This document shows, in pieces, positions 7,832 to 17,691 of a stretch of DNA of 64,000 bases. Source of the stretch: Mycolicibacterium pulveris (GTDB lineage Bacteria; Actinomycetota; Actinomycetes; Mycobacteriales; Mycobacteriaceae); assembly GCF_010725725.1 (NCBI RefSeq), contig NZ_AP022599.1, positions 3,596,001 through 3,660,000 of the forward strand, written 5' to 3'. Numbering within the stretch: the stretch's first letter is position 1; each line of letters begins with the position of its first letter. The notes under the pieces were generated by a model, which had not been told where the DNA came from, made no database searches, and saw only the letters and a list, made by a program, of their open reading frames with translations. The position numbers were made by a program, and so were the translations under genes.

Positions 7832-8575
7832 TCAGCCGATCGGGGCGTCCGCGGCCGGGATCGGCGTCTGCTCCGGTGACGGCTCGGCCGTCTCCGCCGC
7901 AGGGGTCTCGGTCTCGGCCGTCTCCGCCGTCTCGGTGGCTGACGTCGTCGGGGTGAGCGCATCAGGCGCGCCGGCCGGATCGAGCACCGTGTCGATCAGG
8001 TAGATGCGGGCGTTCTCAGCCTGGATTCCGCCGCAGACCACCTTCGCGGACTCGTTGACGGTGATGTCACCGCCCTCACCGGACACCTTGATCTCCGCGC
8101 CCTGCTGGGTCGGGCGCTGACCCTTGACGTCCTTCGGGCCGAGAAGGCCGAGGAACACGTGGTAGTAGTCCAGGTCCGTCAGCGCGGCCGGATCCGCCTT
8201 GAGCGCGTCGAGCTGCGCGGCCGGCAGCGCCGCGAAGGCCTCGTTGGTCGGCGCGAACACCACATACGGCCCGTTCTCCAGCACCGGCACGACGTTGACC
8301 GCGGGGTTCAGCCCGCCCGAGACCGCCGCGTAGAAGGTGCTGGCCTCCGGGATGGCGGCCAGCGCCTGCCCGACGGGCAGATCGGCCAACGACTTCCAGT
8401 TCGGCACCGACTCCTTGAACGCGCCGCAGTCCGGCCCCTCAGGATCGGGGATCTCGACGACGGGCGCGGTTTCCTCCGGATCGGCGTATGCCGTCACCGC
8501 CAACGGCACAGACAGGGCGATCGCCGCGATGCCTGCGGCGGCGCCAATGGTCCTGCTGGTGCGAGTCTTCACGGA
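7832..8575 (-). CDS. Secreted fasciclin-domain protein (MPT70/MPT83-like) with acidic C-terminal tail
   Basis: The chosen start is the GTG at 8575, preceded by GAGGAG about 5 bases away, rather than the upstream in-frame codon at 8608. The 247-residue product has a signal peptide (K-T-R-T-S-R-T-I-G followed by a hydrophobic stretch ending near V-T-A-Y-A-D), then one fasciclin domain of about 140 residues with the F-A-P-T-N-E-A-F motif near residue 97. The last about 45 residues are a Thr/Glu/Ala/Pro-rich acidic tail not present in the MPT70 core. Fasciclin proteins are extracellular adhesion or host-interaction proteins. No lipobox Cys follows the signal, so it is probably freely secreted like MPT70 rather than a lipoprotein like MPT83. 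Confidence 0.85.
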   Translation of the reverse strand, partial: SVKTRTSRTIGAAAGIAAIALSVPLAVTAYADPEETAPVVEIPDPEGPDCGAFKESVPNWKSLADLPVGQALAAIPEASTFYAAVSGGLNPAVNVVPVLENGPYVVFAPTNEAFAALPAAQLDALKADPAALTDLDYYHVFLGLLGPKDVKGQRPTQQGAEIKVSGEGGDITVNESAKVVCGGIQAENARIYLIDTVLDPAGAPDALTPTTSATETAETAETETPAAETAEPSPEQTPIPAADAPIG

Positions 8576-8718
8576 CAGCTCCTCGGCTCGGTTCACGTCG
8601 CAAGGCATGTTAAGGGCACCGACGCGCCAATACCAAAGCGATGACCACGCAATATGCCCACCCCGGCCCCATTGAGCTGCGGGTTTCGCAGGCTGACGGC
8701 CTGGTCACACCGGACGCG

Positions 8719-9648
8719 TCAACCGTCGCACAGCTTCTCCGACAAGTCCCACAGCGCGGCGGCGTGCGCCTCGTCGAGCGCGTGCGGCGCGACGTTGTCG
8801 CGGATCCGGCAGCCCACCAGATACACCGCGCCCACATCGGCCAGATCCGCACCGACCGCCGCCCACACCTGCGTCGCCGCACCGTGTTCGGGAGTCGTGA
8901 AGTCGCGTCGGACGTCGACCTTGTCGGCCTGGGGATCGGTGGCTGCCGCCGCCAGCCGACCCAGGTCGGTGAAGTCCTCGCTGGTCATGTGTCGGGCCAG
9001 GGCCGTCGCGACGATCCCGGGATGCACGGCGTAGGCCCGAACCCCCTGGTCGCGCAGGCGCTTGTCCAACTCGATGACGTGCATGATGTTCGCGGTCTTG
9101 GAGGCGCCGTACGCGACGAACTTGTCGTATTCGCGGCGCTCCCAGTTGGGGTCGTCCAAGTCGACGTCGCCCAACCGGTGTCCGTCCGAGGACAGCGTGA
9201 CGATGCGCGCACCCTCGGCGGCGACCAGCTGCGGGGTGAGCAACCGGGTCAGCTCGAAGTGACCGAGATGATTTGTGCCGAACTGGATTTCGAACCCATC
9301 GGTGGTTCTGCGCAACGGTGTGAACATCACGCCGGCGTTGTTCATCAACACGTGCAGCGCCGGCGCGATGTCCTGGATTTGGGTGGCGGCGGCGCGAACG
9401 CTTGCCAGCGAGGTCAGGTCGAGCTGCACCGTCGACGTCCGCGCCTGGGGCACCTCGTCGTGCACCCACTGGTCGACGTCGGCGAGTGCGGCGGGGTTGC
9501 GGCCCGTCAGCACGACGTGCGCGCCCGTCGACGCCAGCGCCCGCGCCGACTCCTTGCCCAGCCCCGAGGTGGCGCCGGTGATCAAACAGGTCTTGCCGGT
9601 CAGGTCGACGCCGTCGACCACGTCCATCGCAGTGTTCACGGTGCTCAC
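8719..9648 (-). CDS. Short-chain dehydrogenase/reductase, retinol-dehydrogenase-like
   Basis: An SDR with the cofactor motif T-G-A-T-S-G-L-G near the N-terminus, N-N-A-G about 70 residues later, and catalytic Y-G-A-S-K. The size, about 309 residues, fits the retinol-dehydrogenase/oxidoreductase-like SDRs common in mycobacteria. The open frame reaches 9768, but that would overlap the divergent carbonic anhydrase gene. The best starts are GTG at 9648 (V-S-T-V-N-T-A-M) or ATG at 9666. Substrate unknown. It is transcribed divergently from the gamma carbonic anhydrase with an intergenic space of only about 35 bases, so the two promoters must overlap. Confidence 0.8.
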   Translation of the reverse strand: MSTVNTAMDVVDGVDLTGKTCLITGATSGLGKESARALASTGAHVVLTGRNPAALADVDQWVHDEVPQARTSTVQLDLTSLASVRAAATQIQDIAPALHVLMNNAGVMFTPLRRTTDGFEIQFGTNHLGHFELTRLLTPQLVAAEGARIVTLSSDGHRLGDVDLDDPNWERREYDKFVAYGASKTANIMHVIELDKRLRDQGVRAYAVHPGIVATALARHMTSEDFTDLGRLAAAATDPQADKVDVRRDFTTPEHGAATQVWAAVGADLADVGAVYLVGCRIRDNVAPHALDEAHAAALWDLSEKLCDG

Positions 9649-9669
9649 GTTAGGTGAGCGGGTCATGCC

Positions 9670-9675
9670 TACGAT
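9670..9675 (+). promoter_or_regulatory. -10 element TACGAT, predicted leaderless start
   Basis: TACGAT fits TANNNT and ends 7 bases before the ATG at 9683, favouring 9683 over the in-frame ATGs at 9665 and 9674. The predicted transcript would begin at the start codon. Confidence 0.45.
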
Positions 9676-9682
9676 GACGCCC

Positions 9683-10207
9683 ATGCCCGAACCGCTGATC
9701 CTGCCCATTCGTGGCCGAGCGCCCCAGTTGCATGCCGAGTCCTGGGTGGCGCCGAACGCGGCCGTCATCGGTCAGGTCACGCTTGCGGCCCGGGCCAGCG
9801 TCTGGTACGGCGCGACGCTGCGTGCCGAGGCCGAGCCCATCGAGATCGGCGCCGGCACGAACCTTCAGGACGGCGTCACCGTGCACGTCGACCCCGAGTT
9901 CCCGGTCAGCGTCGGCGCCGGCGTGACCGTCGGGCACAACGCCGTCCTGCACGGCTGCGTCATCGAGGACGACGTGCTCATCGGCATGGGCGCCGTCATT
10001 CTCAACGGCGCGCGGATCGGGAAGGGGTCGCTGATCGCCGCGGGCGCGTTGGTGCCGCAGGGCATCGTGGTGCCGCCACGCTCGCTGGTCACCGGCGTAC
10101 CCGGCGCCGTCCGCCGCGACCTCAGCGACGCCGAGGTCGCCGGCAACCGGCACAACGCGCAGGCCTATCAGCGGCTCATCGAGTTGCACCGAGAGGCGAC
10201 AACCTAG
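9683..10207 (+). CDS. Gamma-class carbonic anhydrase family protein
   Basis: A 174-residue left-handed beta-helix protein. Hexapeptide repeats run from about residue 20 to 130. The three metal-ligand histidines expected in the family are visible in V-T-V-H-V-D, then G-H-N-A-V-L-H-G. Such proteins hydrate CO2 or act as YrdA/CaiE-type homologs whose activity is unproven. The open frame extends far upstream (to 9275) over the SDR gene, which is a shadow. The ATG at 9683 is chosen because a TACGAT -10 ends 7 bases before it. Confidence 0.85.
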   Translation: MPEPLILPIRGRAPQLHAESWVAPNAAVIGQVTLAARASVWYGATLRAEAEPIEIGAGTNLQDGVTVHVDPEFPVSVGAGVTVGHNAVLHGCVIEDDVLIGMGAVILNGARIGKGSLIAAGALVPQGIVVPPRSLVTGVPGAVRRDLSDAEVAGNRHNAQAYQRLIELHREATT

Positions 10208-10240
10208 ATTTCCGGCCGGTCGATTGGGTACAGCCCTAAT

Positions 10241-11389
10241 GTGAAAAACGTGCGGATCCTGGTCACCGGCGCGACCGGCTATGTCGGTTCCCGTCTGGTC
10301 ACAACCCTGCTCGACGAAGGCCACCACGTCGTCGCCGCCAGCCGAAACCCGGCCCGGCTGGCCGATTTCGGCTGGTATGACCGCGTCACGGCGGTGGCGC
10401 TCGACGCGCAAGACGCGGCGTCGGCGAAGCAGGCCTTCAGCGACGCCGGCCCGATCGACGTCGTGTACTACCTCGTGCACGGCATCGGCGAACCCGACTT
10501 CCGCGGCGCCGACAACCGCGCCGCGGCCAACGTGGCCGACGCCGCCAAGGATGCCGGCGTGCGACGGATCGTGTACCTGGGCGGCTTCGTGCCCGACGAA
10601 TACGACCTGTCCGAACACCTGACCAGCCGCGCCGAAGTCGCCGAGGAGCTACGCGTTGACGGCGGCGCGGACGTGGTCTGGCTCGGCGCGGCGATGATCA
10701 TCGGGGCCGGGTCGACGTCGTTCGAGATGCTGCGCTACGTCGGTGACCGGTTCGTGGTCATCCCGCTGCCGGCGTGGTCGGCCAACCCGATCGATCCGAT
10801 CTCGATCCGAGACGTGCTGTACTACTTGGCCGCTGCCGCCGACACCGAGCGCGTACCCGCGGGTGCCTATGACATCTGCGGCCCGGAGACCACCTCCTAC
10901 GGTGACCTGATGCGCAGCTATGCGCGCATCGCGGGCAAATGGCGGGCTGAACTGCCGGTGATCGGTGTGGATGTCGGGGTGGTGTCCTGGATGACGGCGG
11001 CGGTGCTGCCGGTTCCGGGCGGGCTGGCCGCCGATCTCGTTGAGTCGCTTGACCATCCGATGATGGCCTCGGAGTCGGGGCTGCATGACATCGTCGGTGA
11101 ACCGCCCGGCGGGCTGGTGGGCATCGCGGAAGCGATCTCCCGGGCGTTGTCGAGTCGACGGCCCCTGCCGGTCGATGCGCTGGCCGATCCGCACCATCTG
11201 GCCGACACCGATCCGGTGTGGGCCGGCGGCGACACGCTGCGCATCCGCCAACTCGCCGGTGCGGTGACGCCGTCGATCGTACGGCCCGCGCTCGGCCTGA
11301 TCGGTGCGGTGCCGGGGCCGGTGGCGGCCGCCGTGCGGACCGGACTTGACACCTTGCTGGACTTGGTGCCGAAGGCGCGCACCGCATGA
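10241..11389 (+). CDS. NAD(P)H-binding atypical/extended SDR protein (NmrA/SDR a5-like)
   Basis: A 382-residue protein that begins at GTG 10241 with a classical dinucleotide-binding start (I-L-V-T-G-A-T-G-Y-V-G-S-R-L). An early conserved Y-Y-L-V-H-G segment lies near residue 75. It resembles SDR family a5 proteins that lack a standard active-site Y-x-x-x-K at the usual place. Reaction unknown. Its stop overlaps the start of the following CPBP gene (ATGA), so the pair is translationally coupled. It may serve envelope lipid chemistry, but this is only suggested by the membrane neighbour. Confidence 0.8.
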   Translation: MKNVRILVTGATGYVGSRLVTTLLDEGHHVVAASRNPARLADFGWYDRVTAVALDAQDAASAKQAFSDAGPIDVVYYLVHGIGEPDFRGADNRAAANVADAAKDAGVRRIVYLGGFVPDEYDLSEHLTSRAEVAEELRVDGGADVVWLGAAMIIGAGSTSFEMLRYVGDRFVVIPLPAWSANPIDPISIRDVLYYLAAAADTERVPAGAYDICGPETTSYGDLMRSYARIAGKWRAELPVIGVDVGVVSWMTAAVLPVPGGLAADLVESLDHPMMASESGLHDIVGEPPGGLVGIAEAISRALSSRRPLPVDALADPHHLADTDPVWAGGDTLRIRQLAGAVTPSIVRPALGLIGAVPGPVAAAVRTGLDTLLDLVPKARTA

Positions 11390-12096
11390 CCTCCTCGGGC
11401 GGGTTCTTCGCCGAGGTGCGCGATATCGCCACCACCGTGGCCGTCCCGCATCACGAGCCGCCGGGGGTGATCCGGCGTCGACGCGTGGTGGTGGCCGTGG
11501 TGTTGGTGATCGGCGCTGTGCTGCTTGGCTACTCGTTGACCCGGCCGCCCGGCGACCGGTCCTTCTACTGGTTGACGTTGGCGCTCGCGGCGGTGTGGGC
11601 GCTCGGCGCGCTGGCGTCGGGACCGCTGCATCTGGGTAGTGTCCGGTTCCGCGGGCGCAACCAACGCCCGGTGATCACCGGCACCGTCGTGGGGCTGGTG
11701 CTGGGGGGCGCGTTCGTCGTGGGCGGGCTGATCGCGCGGGAGATTCCCGGTGTGCGCGAATACATCACGCGGGTGTTGGAGTTCGCCGATTACGGACCGC
11801 TGGTGCTGGTCGTCTTCATCACGGTGATCAACGGCCTCGCCGAGGAGATGTACTTCCGCGGCGCGCTGTACACCGCGCTGAAAGGCTTTCACCCGGTGCT
11901 GGTCTCGACCGTCCTGTATGTGATCGCGACGTCGGCGACGACCGGAAACCCCATGCTGGGCTTCGCCGCGATCATCCTCGGCACGGTTTGCGCGCTGGAA
12001 CGCCGAGCGACCGGCGGCGTGCTGGCACCGATGCTCACCCACTTCTTCTGGGGGTTGGTCATGGTGCTGGCACTGCCGCCGATCTTCGGCGTGTAG
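11386..12096 (+). CDS. CPBP-family intramembrane glutamic endopeptidase-like protein
   Basis: A 236-residue membrane protein with about 6-7 hydrophobic segments. Motif 1, E-E-M-Y-F-R, is present near residue 150. The third motif, L-T-H-F-F-W, is near 221. The middle motif, usually F-x-x-x-H, reads A-T-S-A-T-T here, so one expected catalytic His appears to be absent and protease activity is uncertain. CPBP proteins cleave or bind substrates within the membrane (prenyl-protein proteases, bacteriocin self-immunity proteins). It is coupled to the upstream SDR-like gene by a 4-base overlap and is convergent with an MFS gene 13 bases away. Confidence 0.75.
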   Translation: MTSSGGFFAEVRDIATTVAVPHHEPPGVIRRRRVVVAVVLVIGAVLLGYSLTRPPGDRSFYWLTLALAAVWALGALASGPLHLGSVRFRGRNQRPVITGTVVGLVLGGAFVVGGLIAREIPGVREYITRVLEFADYGPLVLVVFITVINGLAEEMYFRGALYTALKGFHPVLVSTVLYVIATSATTGNPMLGFAAIILGTVCALERRATGGVLAPMLTHFFWGLVMVLALPPIFGV

Positions 12097-12109
12097 TTCA
12101 CTGTGTAGC

Positions 12110-13426
12110 TCACCGCAGCGGATGCGTCAGCTCGTCGTGGCGCATCCGCGCCGCCCACAGTGCGACCGCCGCCAGCAGCGGCGGTGCGATGCCGGCCACC
12201 AGGAAGATCGCCTGCATGGAAACGACTTTGGCCAGCGGACCGACGATCGCGAACGACACCGGCATGAACGCGAGCGAGACGAAGAAGTCCAGGCTGGACA
12301 CCCGGCCCAGCATCGCCCGCGGCACTCGCCGCTGCAGCAGCGTGCCCCAGATGACCATCCCGGCGCCGTCGGTGGCGCCGATGACGAACGTCGCGACCAC
12401 CATCAAGGCGAACGACGAGGTGAACCCGAACACCACCAGCGGGATGGAGCCCAGACCCCACATCGCCATCATCACCGTGAGATAGCGGCGCGGCAGCCGT
12501 CCCGACGAAACCGCCAGCGCACCAAGGGCGCTGCCGATACCGAAGAACGCCAGGATGAAACCGTACTTGCGGGCGCCGTCGTCGAAGCTGTCGTTGGCGA
12601 TGAACGGTAACAGCACCTCGATCGGTCCGATCACCACGAGCACGAACAGGCTGGCGAACAACAGCGTCCACAGCAGCCACGGTGTGGCCAGCACGAACAC
12701 GAAGCCGTCCCGCAAGTCGCGCAGCATGTGCGGGCGTTCCGATTGGGGCTCAGGGCTTCTCAGCGTTGGCCGGGTGGCCAGCAGAAGCAGCAGGCCGACC
12801 GCGAACAGGGCGGCGACGCATACGGTGCCCAACGCCGGAAACGTCGCACCGACCACCAACCCGGCGACCGCGGGACCGACCGCACGTTGGAAGACCGGGC
12901 GTACGACGCCCTCGACGCCGTTGGCCGCCAACAACTGTTCGGCGGGCAGGATTCTCGGCAGGATCGCGCTGTAGGCGGGGAAGAAGAACGCCGCCGCGGT
13001 CCCGAGAAGCGCCGCGGCCACCGCCATATGCCAAATACGCAGTGCACCAACGAGTCCCAGCGCAGCGATCGCCGACACCGCCAGCACGTTGACAGCTTCG
13101 ACGGTGATGATGATCGCGCGCTGGTTGAACCGGTCGGCCGCGATGCCGCCGACGAGGACGAACGCGACAAGCCCGGTGCCCAGACAGGTCGCGACCAGCG
13201 AGAGCGACGCCGGGTCGTTGGACAACTCGATGACCTGCAGCGCCATCGCCACCGCCCACATGCCCTCGGCGAAGATGAACAGTGACACCGCGGCGATCAG
13301 CAGCCGATACTCGCGGATACGGAACGGTGCGAGCACGCGCCAACCGCCGGTGGTGCGGACCGGTGTTTCGAGGTCGAGTTGCGTACTCACTATGCGATGG
13401 TCGCCGAACGTCATCGCGACGTCCAC
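12110..13426 (-). CDS. MFS transporter
   Basis: A 438-residue polytopic membrane protein with about 12 helices and the MFS loop 2-3 signature G-G-I-A-A-D-R-F. The first 40 residues are hydrophilic. GTG at 13387 (V-S-T-Q-L-D) is an alternative, shorter start. It most resembles drug/siderophore-type exporters (MFS_3/EntS-like) and probably exports a small molecule using the proton gradient. No regulator is adjacent. The upstream region contains copy 2 of the 39-bp dispersed repeat. Confidence 0.8.
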   Translation of the reverse strand: MDVAMTFGDHRIVSTQLDLETPVRTTGGWRVLAPFRIREYRLLIAAVSLFIFAEGMWAVAMALQVIELSNDPASLSLVATCLGTGLVAFVLVGGIAADRFNQRAIIITVEAVNVLAVSAIAALGLVGALRIWHMAVAAALLGTAAAFFFPAYSAILPRILPAEQLLAANGVEGVVRPVFQRAVGPAVAGLVVGATFPALGTVCVAALFAVGLLLLLATRPTLRSPEPQSERPHMLRDLRDGFVFVLATPWLLWTLLFASLFVLVVIGPIEVLLPFIANDSFDDGARKYGFILAFFGIGSALGALAVSSGRLPRRYLTVMMAMWGLGSIPLVVFGFTSSFALMVVATFVIGATDGAGMVIWGTLLQRRVPRAMLGRVSSLDFFVSLAFMPVSFAIVGPLAKVVSMQAIFLVAGIAPPLLAAVALWAARMRHDELTHPLR

Positions 13427-13486
13427 CGAATTTTGCCGCCTCCGCCGCGCCCCGCTTCACGCCGAGACCGACGAAAGGGTGAAAGT

Positions 13487-13525
13487 TACTCGCACTTTCC
13501 CGCCCGTTTGTCCCTTTGGGCGAAA
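13487..13525. repeat. Dispersed 39-bp intergenic repeat, copy 2
   Basis: Identical to 7774-7812 except for one base (A for G at the eighth position). Here it sits between the stop of the crotonase gene (13531) and the start of the MFS gene (13426), both on the minus strand. The right-hand complementary arm present in copy 1 is not retained, so this copy is not a full hairpin. Confidence 0.7.
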
Positions 13526-13530
13526 AGTCG

Positions 13531-14352
13531 CTAGCTGTCGGTGAAGTTGGGTTTTCTGCGCTGCTGGAACGCCTTGGTGCCCTCGCGGAAGTCGTCCGAA
13601 TCGAGCAGGTGCAGCTGGCCTTGCCTCTCCAGCTCCAGCGCCGCCTCGAACTCGGTGAGCGTGGCCGCGTTGATGGCGTGCTTGGTTTTCCGCAGCGCCA
13701 CCGCGGGCCCGCTCTGCAGCGTGGCCAGCACCTCGTCGACCTTGGCGTCGAACTCGTCGACCGGGTAGACCGCCGTCACCAGACCCCAGTCGAAGGCGTC
13801 GGCCGCGGAGATCCGCTCGGCCAGCAGCGCCATTCGGAACGCGCGGATCCGGCCCACCGCCGCGGCGATCAACGCCGTCGCCCCACCGTCGGGCATCAGC
13901 CCGATCTTGGTGAACGCCAGCATGAAAAACGCCTTCTCCGAAGCCAATACGACATCAGAGGCCAGCGCCAACGACACCCCGACCCCCGCCGCCGGGCCCT
14001 GCACCACCGCGACCACCGGCTGCGGCACGTTCTTGATCGAGCGCACGGCGCGGTTGGCGGCGTCGAGCACATCGGCCGGCGTGCCGCTGGCACCGGGGTT
14101 GGCGTGGTCCTCCTCGCTGATGCCCGCTCCAGAGCAGAAGCCGCGGCCCGCACCGCCCAGGCGCACCACCTTCACCCGAGGATCAGACGCCGCCTGTTCA
14201 AACGTCTCGGCGATGGCGACGAGCATGGCGGCGGTCAGCGAGTTGAGGCTGTCCGGCCGGTTCATCGTCACCGACAGCACGCCGTCGGACAGCTCGACGA
14301 GAAGATCGTCGATGCCGGAGTAGGTGTGCACGCTGGAGTCTGCGGTTGTCAT
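13531..14352 (-). CDS. Crotonase-family protein, isomerase-like active site
   Basis: A 273-residue crotonase-fold protein with the oxyanion segment R-G-F-C-S-G-A near residue 75. The two hydratase glutamates are missing: G-V-G-V-S-L-A replaces the G-G-x-C-E-L region, and the second site also lacks Glu. M-P-D-G-G (Asp) suggests a PaaG/enoyl-CoA isomerase-type active site rather than a hydratase. It is divergent from mcr, the arrangement seen at M. tuberculosis Rv1141c/Rv1142c-mcr, which supports a role in branched or sterol-derived acyl-CoA isomerisation. The 71-base divergent spacer to mcr carries a palindrome. Confidence 0.8.
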   Translation of the reverse strand: MTTADSSVHTYSGIDDLLVELSDGVLSVTMNRPDSLNSLTAAMLVAIAETFEQAASDPRVKVVRLGGAGRGFCSGAGISEEDHANPGASGTPADVLDAANRAVRSIKNVPQPVVAVVQGPAAGVGVSLALASDVVLASEKAFFMLAFTKIGLMPDGGATALIAAAVGRIRAFRMALLAERISAADAFDWGLVTAVYPVDEFDAKVDEVLATLQSGPAVALRKTKHAINAATLTEFEAALELERQGQLHLLDSDDFREGTKAFQQRRKPNFTDS

Positions 14353-14374
14353 GGCTGCACCCTAGATCCGGCCC

Positions 14375-14390
14375 ACTTGGTTAAACAAGT
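14375..14390. promoter_or_regulatory. Palindrome ACTTGGTTAAACAAGT between the crotonase gene and mcr
   Basis: ACTTG-N6-CAAGT is centred in the short divergent space. It immediately abuts a TAAGCT hexamer (14390-14395) that could be the mcr -10. Its size and placement suit a TetR-type repressor controlling both directions. It does not match KstR (TNNAACNNGTTNNA) or the KstR2 pattern, where the half-sites face the other way. The regulator is unknown. Confidence 0.4.
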
Positions 14391-14441
14391 AAGCTATGTC
14401 GGCGGCCGACAGCGTTCGCGGGGATGAAGGGCGGTTGGAGT

Positions 14442-15533
14442 ATGGCTGGACCACTGCACGGGCTGCGAGTCATCGAACTGGCCAGCATTGGCCCCGGCCC
14501 GCACGCCGCGATGATCCTCGGTGACCTCGGTGCCGACGTGGTGCGCATCGAGCGCCCCGGCAAGCTGGGCGGGATCCCGAGCAAGAACCGCGAGGCCACC
14601 CTGCGCAACCGCCGGTCGGTGACCGCCGATTTGAAGAGCGAGGAGGGCCGCGACCTGGTGCTGCGCCTGGTCGCCAAGGCCGATGTGCTCATCGAGGGTC
14701 TGCGCCCGGGCGTGACCGAACGGTTGGGCCTGGGCCCCGAGGACTGCGCGAAGGTCAACGAGCGCCTCATCTACGGCCGCATGACCGGCTGGGGCCAGAC
14801 CGGACCCCGTCGGCTGCAGGCCGGCCACGACATCAACTACATCTCGCTCAACGGCGTGCTGCACAGCATCGGCCGCAAAGGGGAGCGGCCGGTGCCGCCG
14901 CTGAACCTGACCGGCGACTTCGGCGGCGGGTCGATGTTCTTGCTCGTCGGGATCCTGTCGGCGCTGTGGGAACGGCAGAGCTCCGGCAAGGGCCAGGTGG
15001 TGGACGCCGCGATGATCGACGGATCCAGCGTGCTGGCCCAGATGATCTGGAGTTTCCGCGCCGACGGAATGTGGTCCGACGAGCGCGGCGTGAACATGCT
15101 CGACGGCGGCGCCCCGTACTACGACACCTACACCTGCGCGGACGGCCGCTACATCGCCGTCGGCTGCATCGAGCCCCAGTTCTACGCCGAGTTCCTCAAG
15201 GGTCTCGGCATCGACGGGGAGGACCTGCCCGACCAGAACGACATGAGCCGCTGGCCCGAGCTTCGGGCCCGCTTCACCGAGGTCATCGGCTCCAAAGACC
15301 GCGACCACTGGGCCAAGGTCTTCGCCGACAGCGACGCCTGCGTGACGCCGGTGCTCTCGTTCGGCGAGGTGGAATCCGAACCCCATGTCACCGAACGCAA
15401 TACGTTCTATCGGCTCGGCGATCACCTGCAGCCCATGCCTGCGCCGCGGTTCTCCCGCAGTGTGCCGCCGACCCCGACCCCGCCCGGCGAGGCCGGCGCG
15501 GACACCGAAGCCGTCCTGCGGGACTGGACCTAG
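14442..15533 (+). CDS. mcr: Alpha-methylacyl-CoA racemase
   Basis: A 363-residue CoA-transferase family III (CaiB/BaiF) enzyme very like M. tuberculosis Mcr. Catalytic residues of the racemase are visible: His in A-G-H-D-I-N-Y near residue 126, Asp in G-D-F-G-G-G near 157, and Glu in I-E-P-Q-F-Y near 241. It epimerises (2R)/(2S)-methylacyl-CoA so that methyl-branched and sterol side chains can enter beta-oxidation. The start is taken as the ATG at 14442 (M-A-G-P-L-H), with AAGGGCGG about 7 bases upstream. The frame opens earlier at 14424. It heads an operon with an SDR and a nitronate monooxygenase. Confidence 0.92.
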   Translation: MAGPLHGLRVIELASIGPGPHAAMILGDLGADVVRIERPGKLGGIPSKNREATLRNRRSVTADLKSEEGRDLVLRLVAKADVLIEGLRPGVTERLGLGPEDCAKVNERLIYGRMTGWGQTGPRRLQAGHDINYISLNGVLHSIGRKGERPVPPLNLTGDFGGGSMFLLVGILSALWERQSSGKGQVVDAAMIDGSSVLAQMIWSFRADGMWSDERGVNMLDGGAPYYDTYTCADGRYIAVGCIEPQFYAEFLKGLGIDGEDLPDQNDMSRWPELRARFTEVIGSKDRDHWAKVFADSDACVTPVLSFGEVESEPHVTERNTFYRLGDHLQPMPAPRFSRSVPPTPTPPGEAGADTEAVLRDWT

Positions 15534-15548
15534 AGAGGAATTGTTTCA

Positions 15549-17304
<1,756 letters not shown>

Positions 17305-17344
17305 CAGGGATCAGCGGGAAACCGCCCGCCGTGGGCAAACTGTC

Positions 17345-17372
17345 GGTCCCGAGCGCGCCCGCGCTCGGGACC
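17345..17372. terminator. Perfect 12-bp hairpin between convergent genes
   Basis: GGTCCCGAGCGC (17345-17356) pairs perfectly with 17361-17372 around the 4-base loop GCCC. It lies 40 bases after the monooxygenase stop and 7 bases after the stop of the convergent small gene, so it can terminate both transcripts. No U-tract. Confidence 0.7.
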
Positions 17373-17379
17373 AGGCGGG

Positions 17380-17511
17380 TCAGACCGCCTTGCGCAGCGG
17401 CTGCTCGTCGTCGAGCTGTTCCGAGGTGTCGCCCTCAACCAGGACATCGCCGTGGTAGAGCGCGTCGAAATCAACCTTGATGACATCAGCACTGGTGTCG
17501 TCGATCCACAT
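17380..17511 (-). CDS. Small acidic protein, 43 residues, leaderless
   Basis: A short reading frame starting ATG 17511 (M-W-I-D-D-T-S-A-D) and ending in L-R-K-A-V. It is acidic (about a third Asp/Glu) with a central V-I-K-V-D-F-D-A-L-Y-H-G-D-V pattern that looks like a compact beta-hairpin domain. Support as a gene: a TACTCT -10 (17519-17524) ends exactly 7 bases before the ATG, giving a leaderless message, and a perfect terminator hairpin follows the stop. I do not recognise the family. No catalytic residues are evident. Confidence 0.6.
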   Translation of the reverse strand: MWIDDTSADVIKVDFDALYHGDVLVEGDTSEQLDDEQPLRKAV

Positions 17512-17622
17512 GTACTGAAGAGTAACCAGCACCTTTAAGGAATCATTGAGTCACGGTTCGGAATATCGTGGCAATTCTTACCGCCGGGTAGGTTCCGGGG
17601 GCGACAAGGCGTTGACCGCCGC

Positions 17623-17677
17623 GATTGTGCGGTCTCATACGGGCTTCCCGGCGTGTCGCGGATAAAACCGCACAATC
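17623..17677. repeat. Dispersed palindromic intergenic element, copy 1
   Basis: Outer arms GATTGTGCGGT (17623-17633) and its complement (17667-17677) are perfect over 11 bp. Read on the minus strand, 51 bases of this element match 58596-58646 at 44 positions, so the two are inverted copies of one element. It lies in the 180-base space between a minus-strand DoxX gene and the small acidic gene and probably ends the DoxX transcript. Confidence 0.7.
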
Positions 17678-17691
17678 AGGACTCCGCCGAC

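Noticed and set aside
14375..14390. KstR2 operator upstream of mcr
   Set aside because: KstR2 sites have CAAG...CTTG orientation; here the half-sites are reversed (CTTG...CAAG) and the flanks do not fit.
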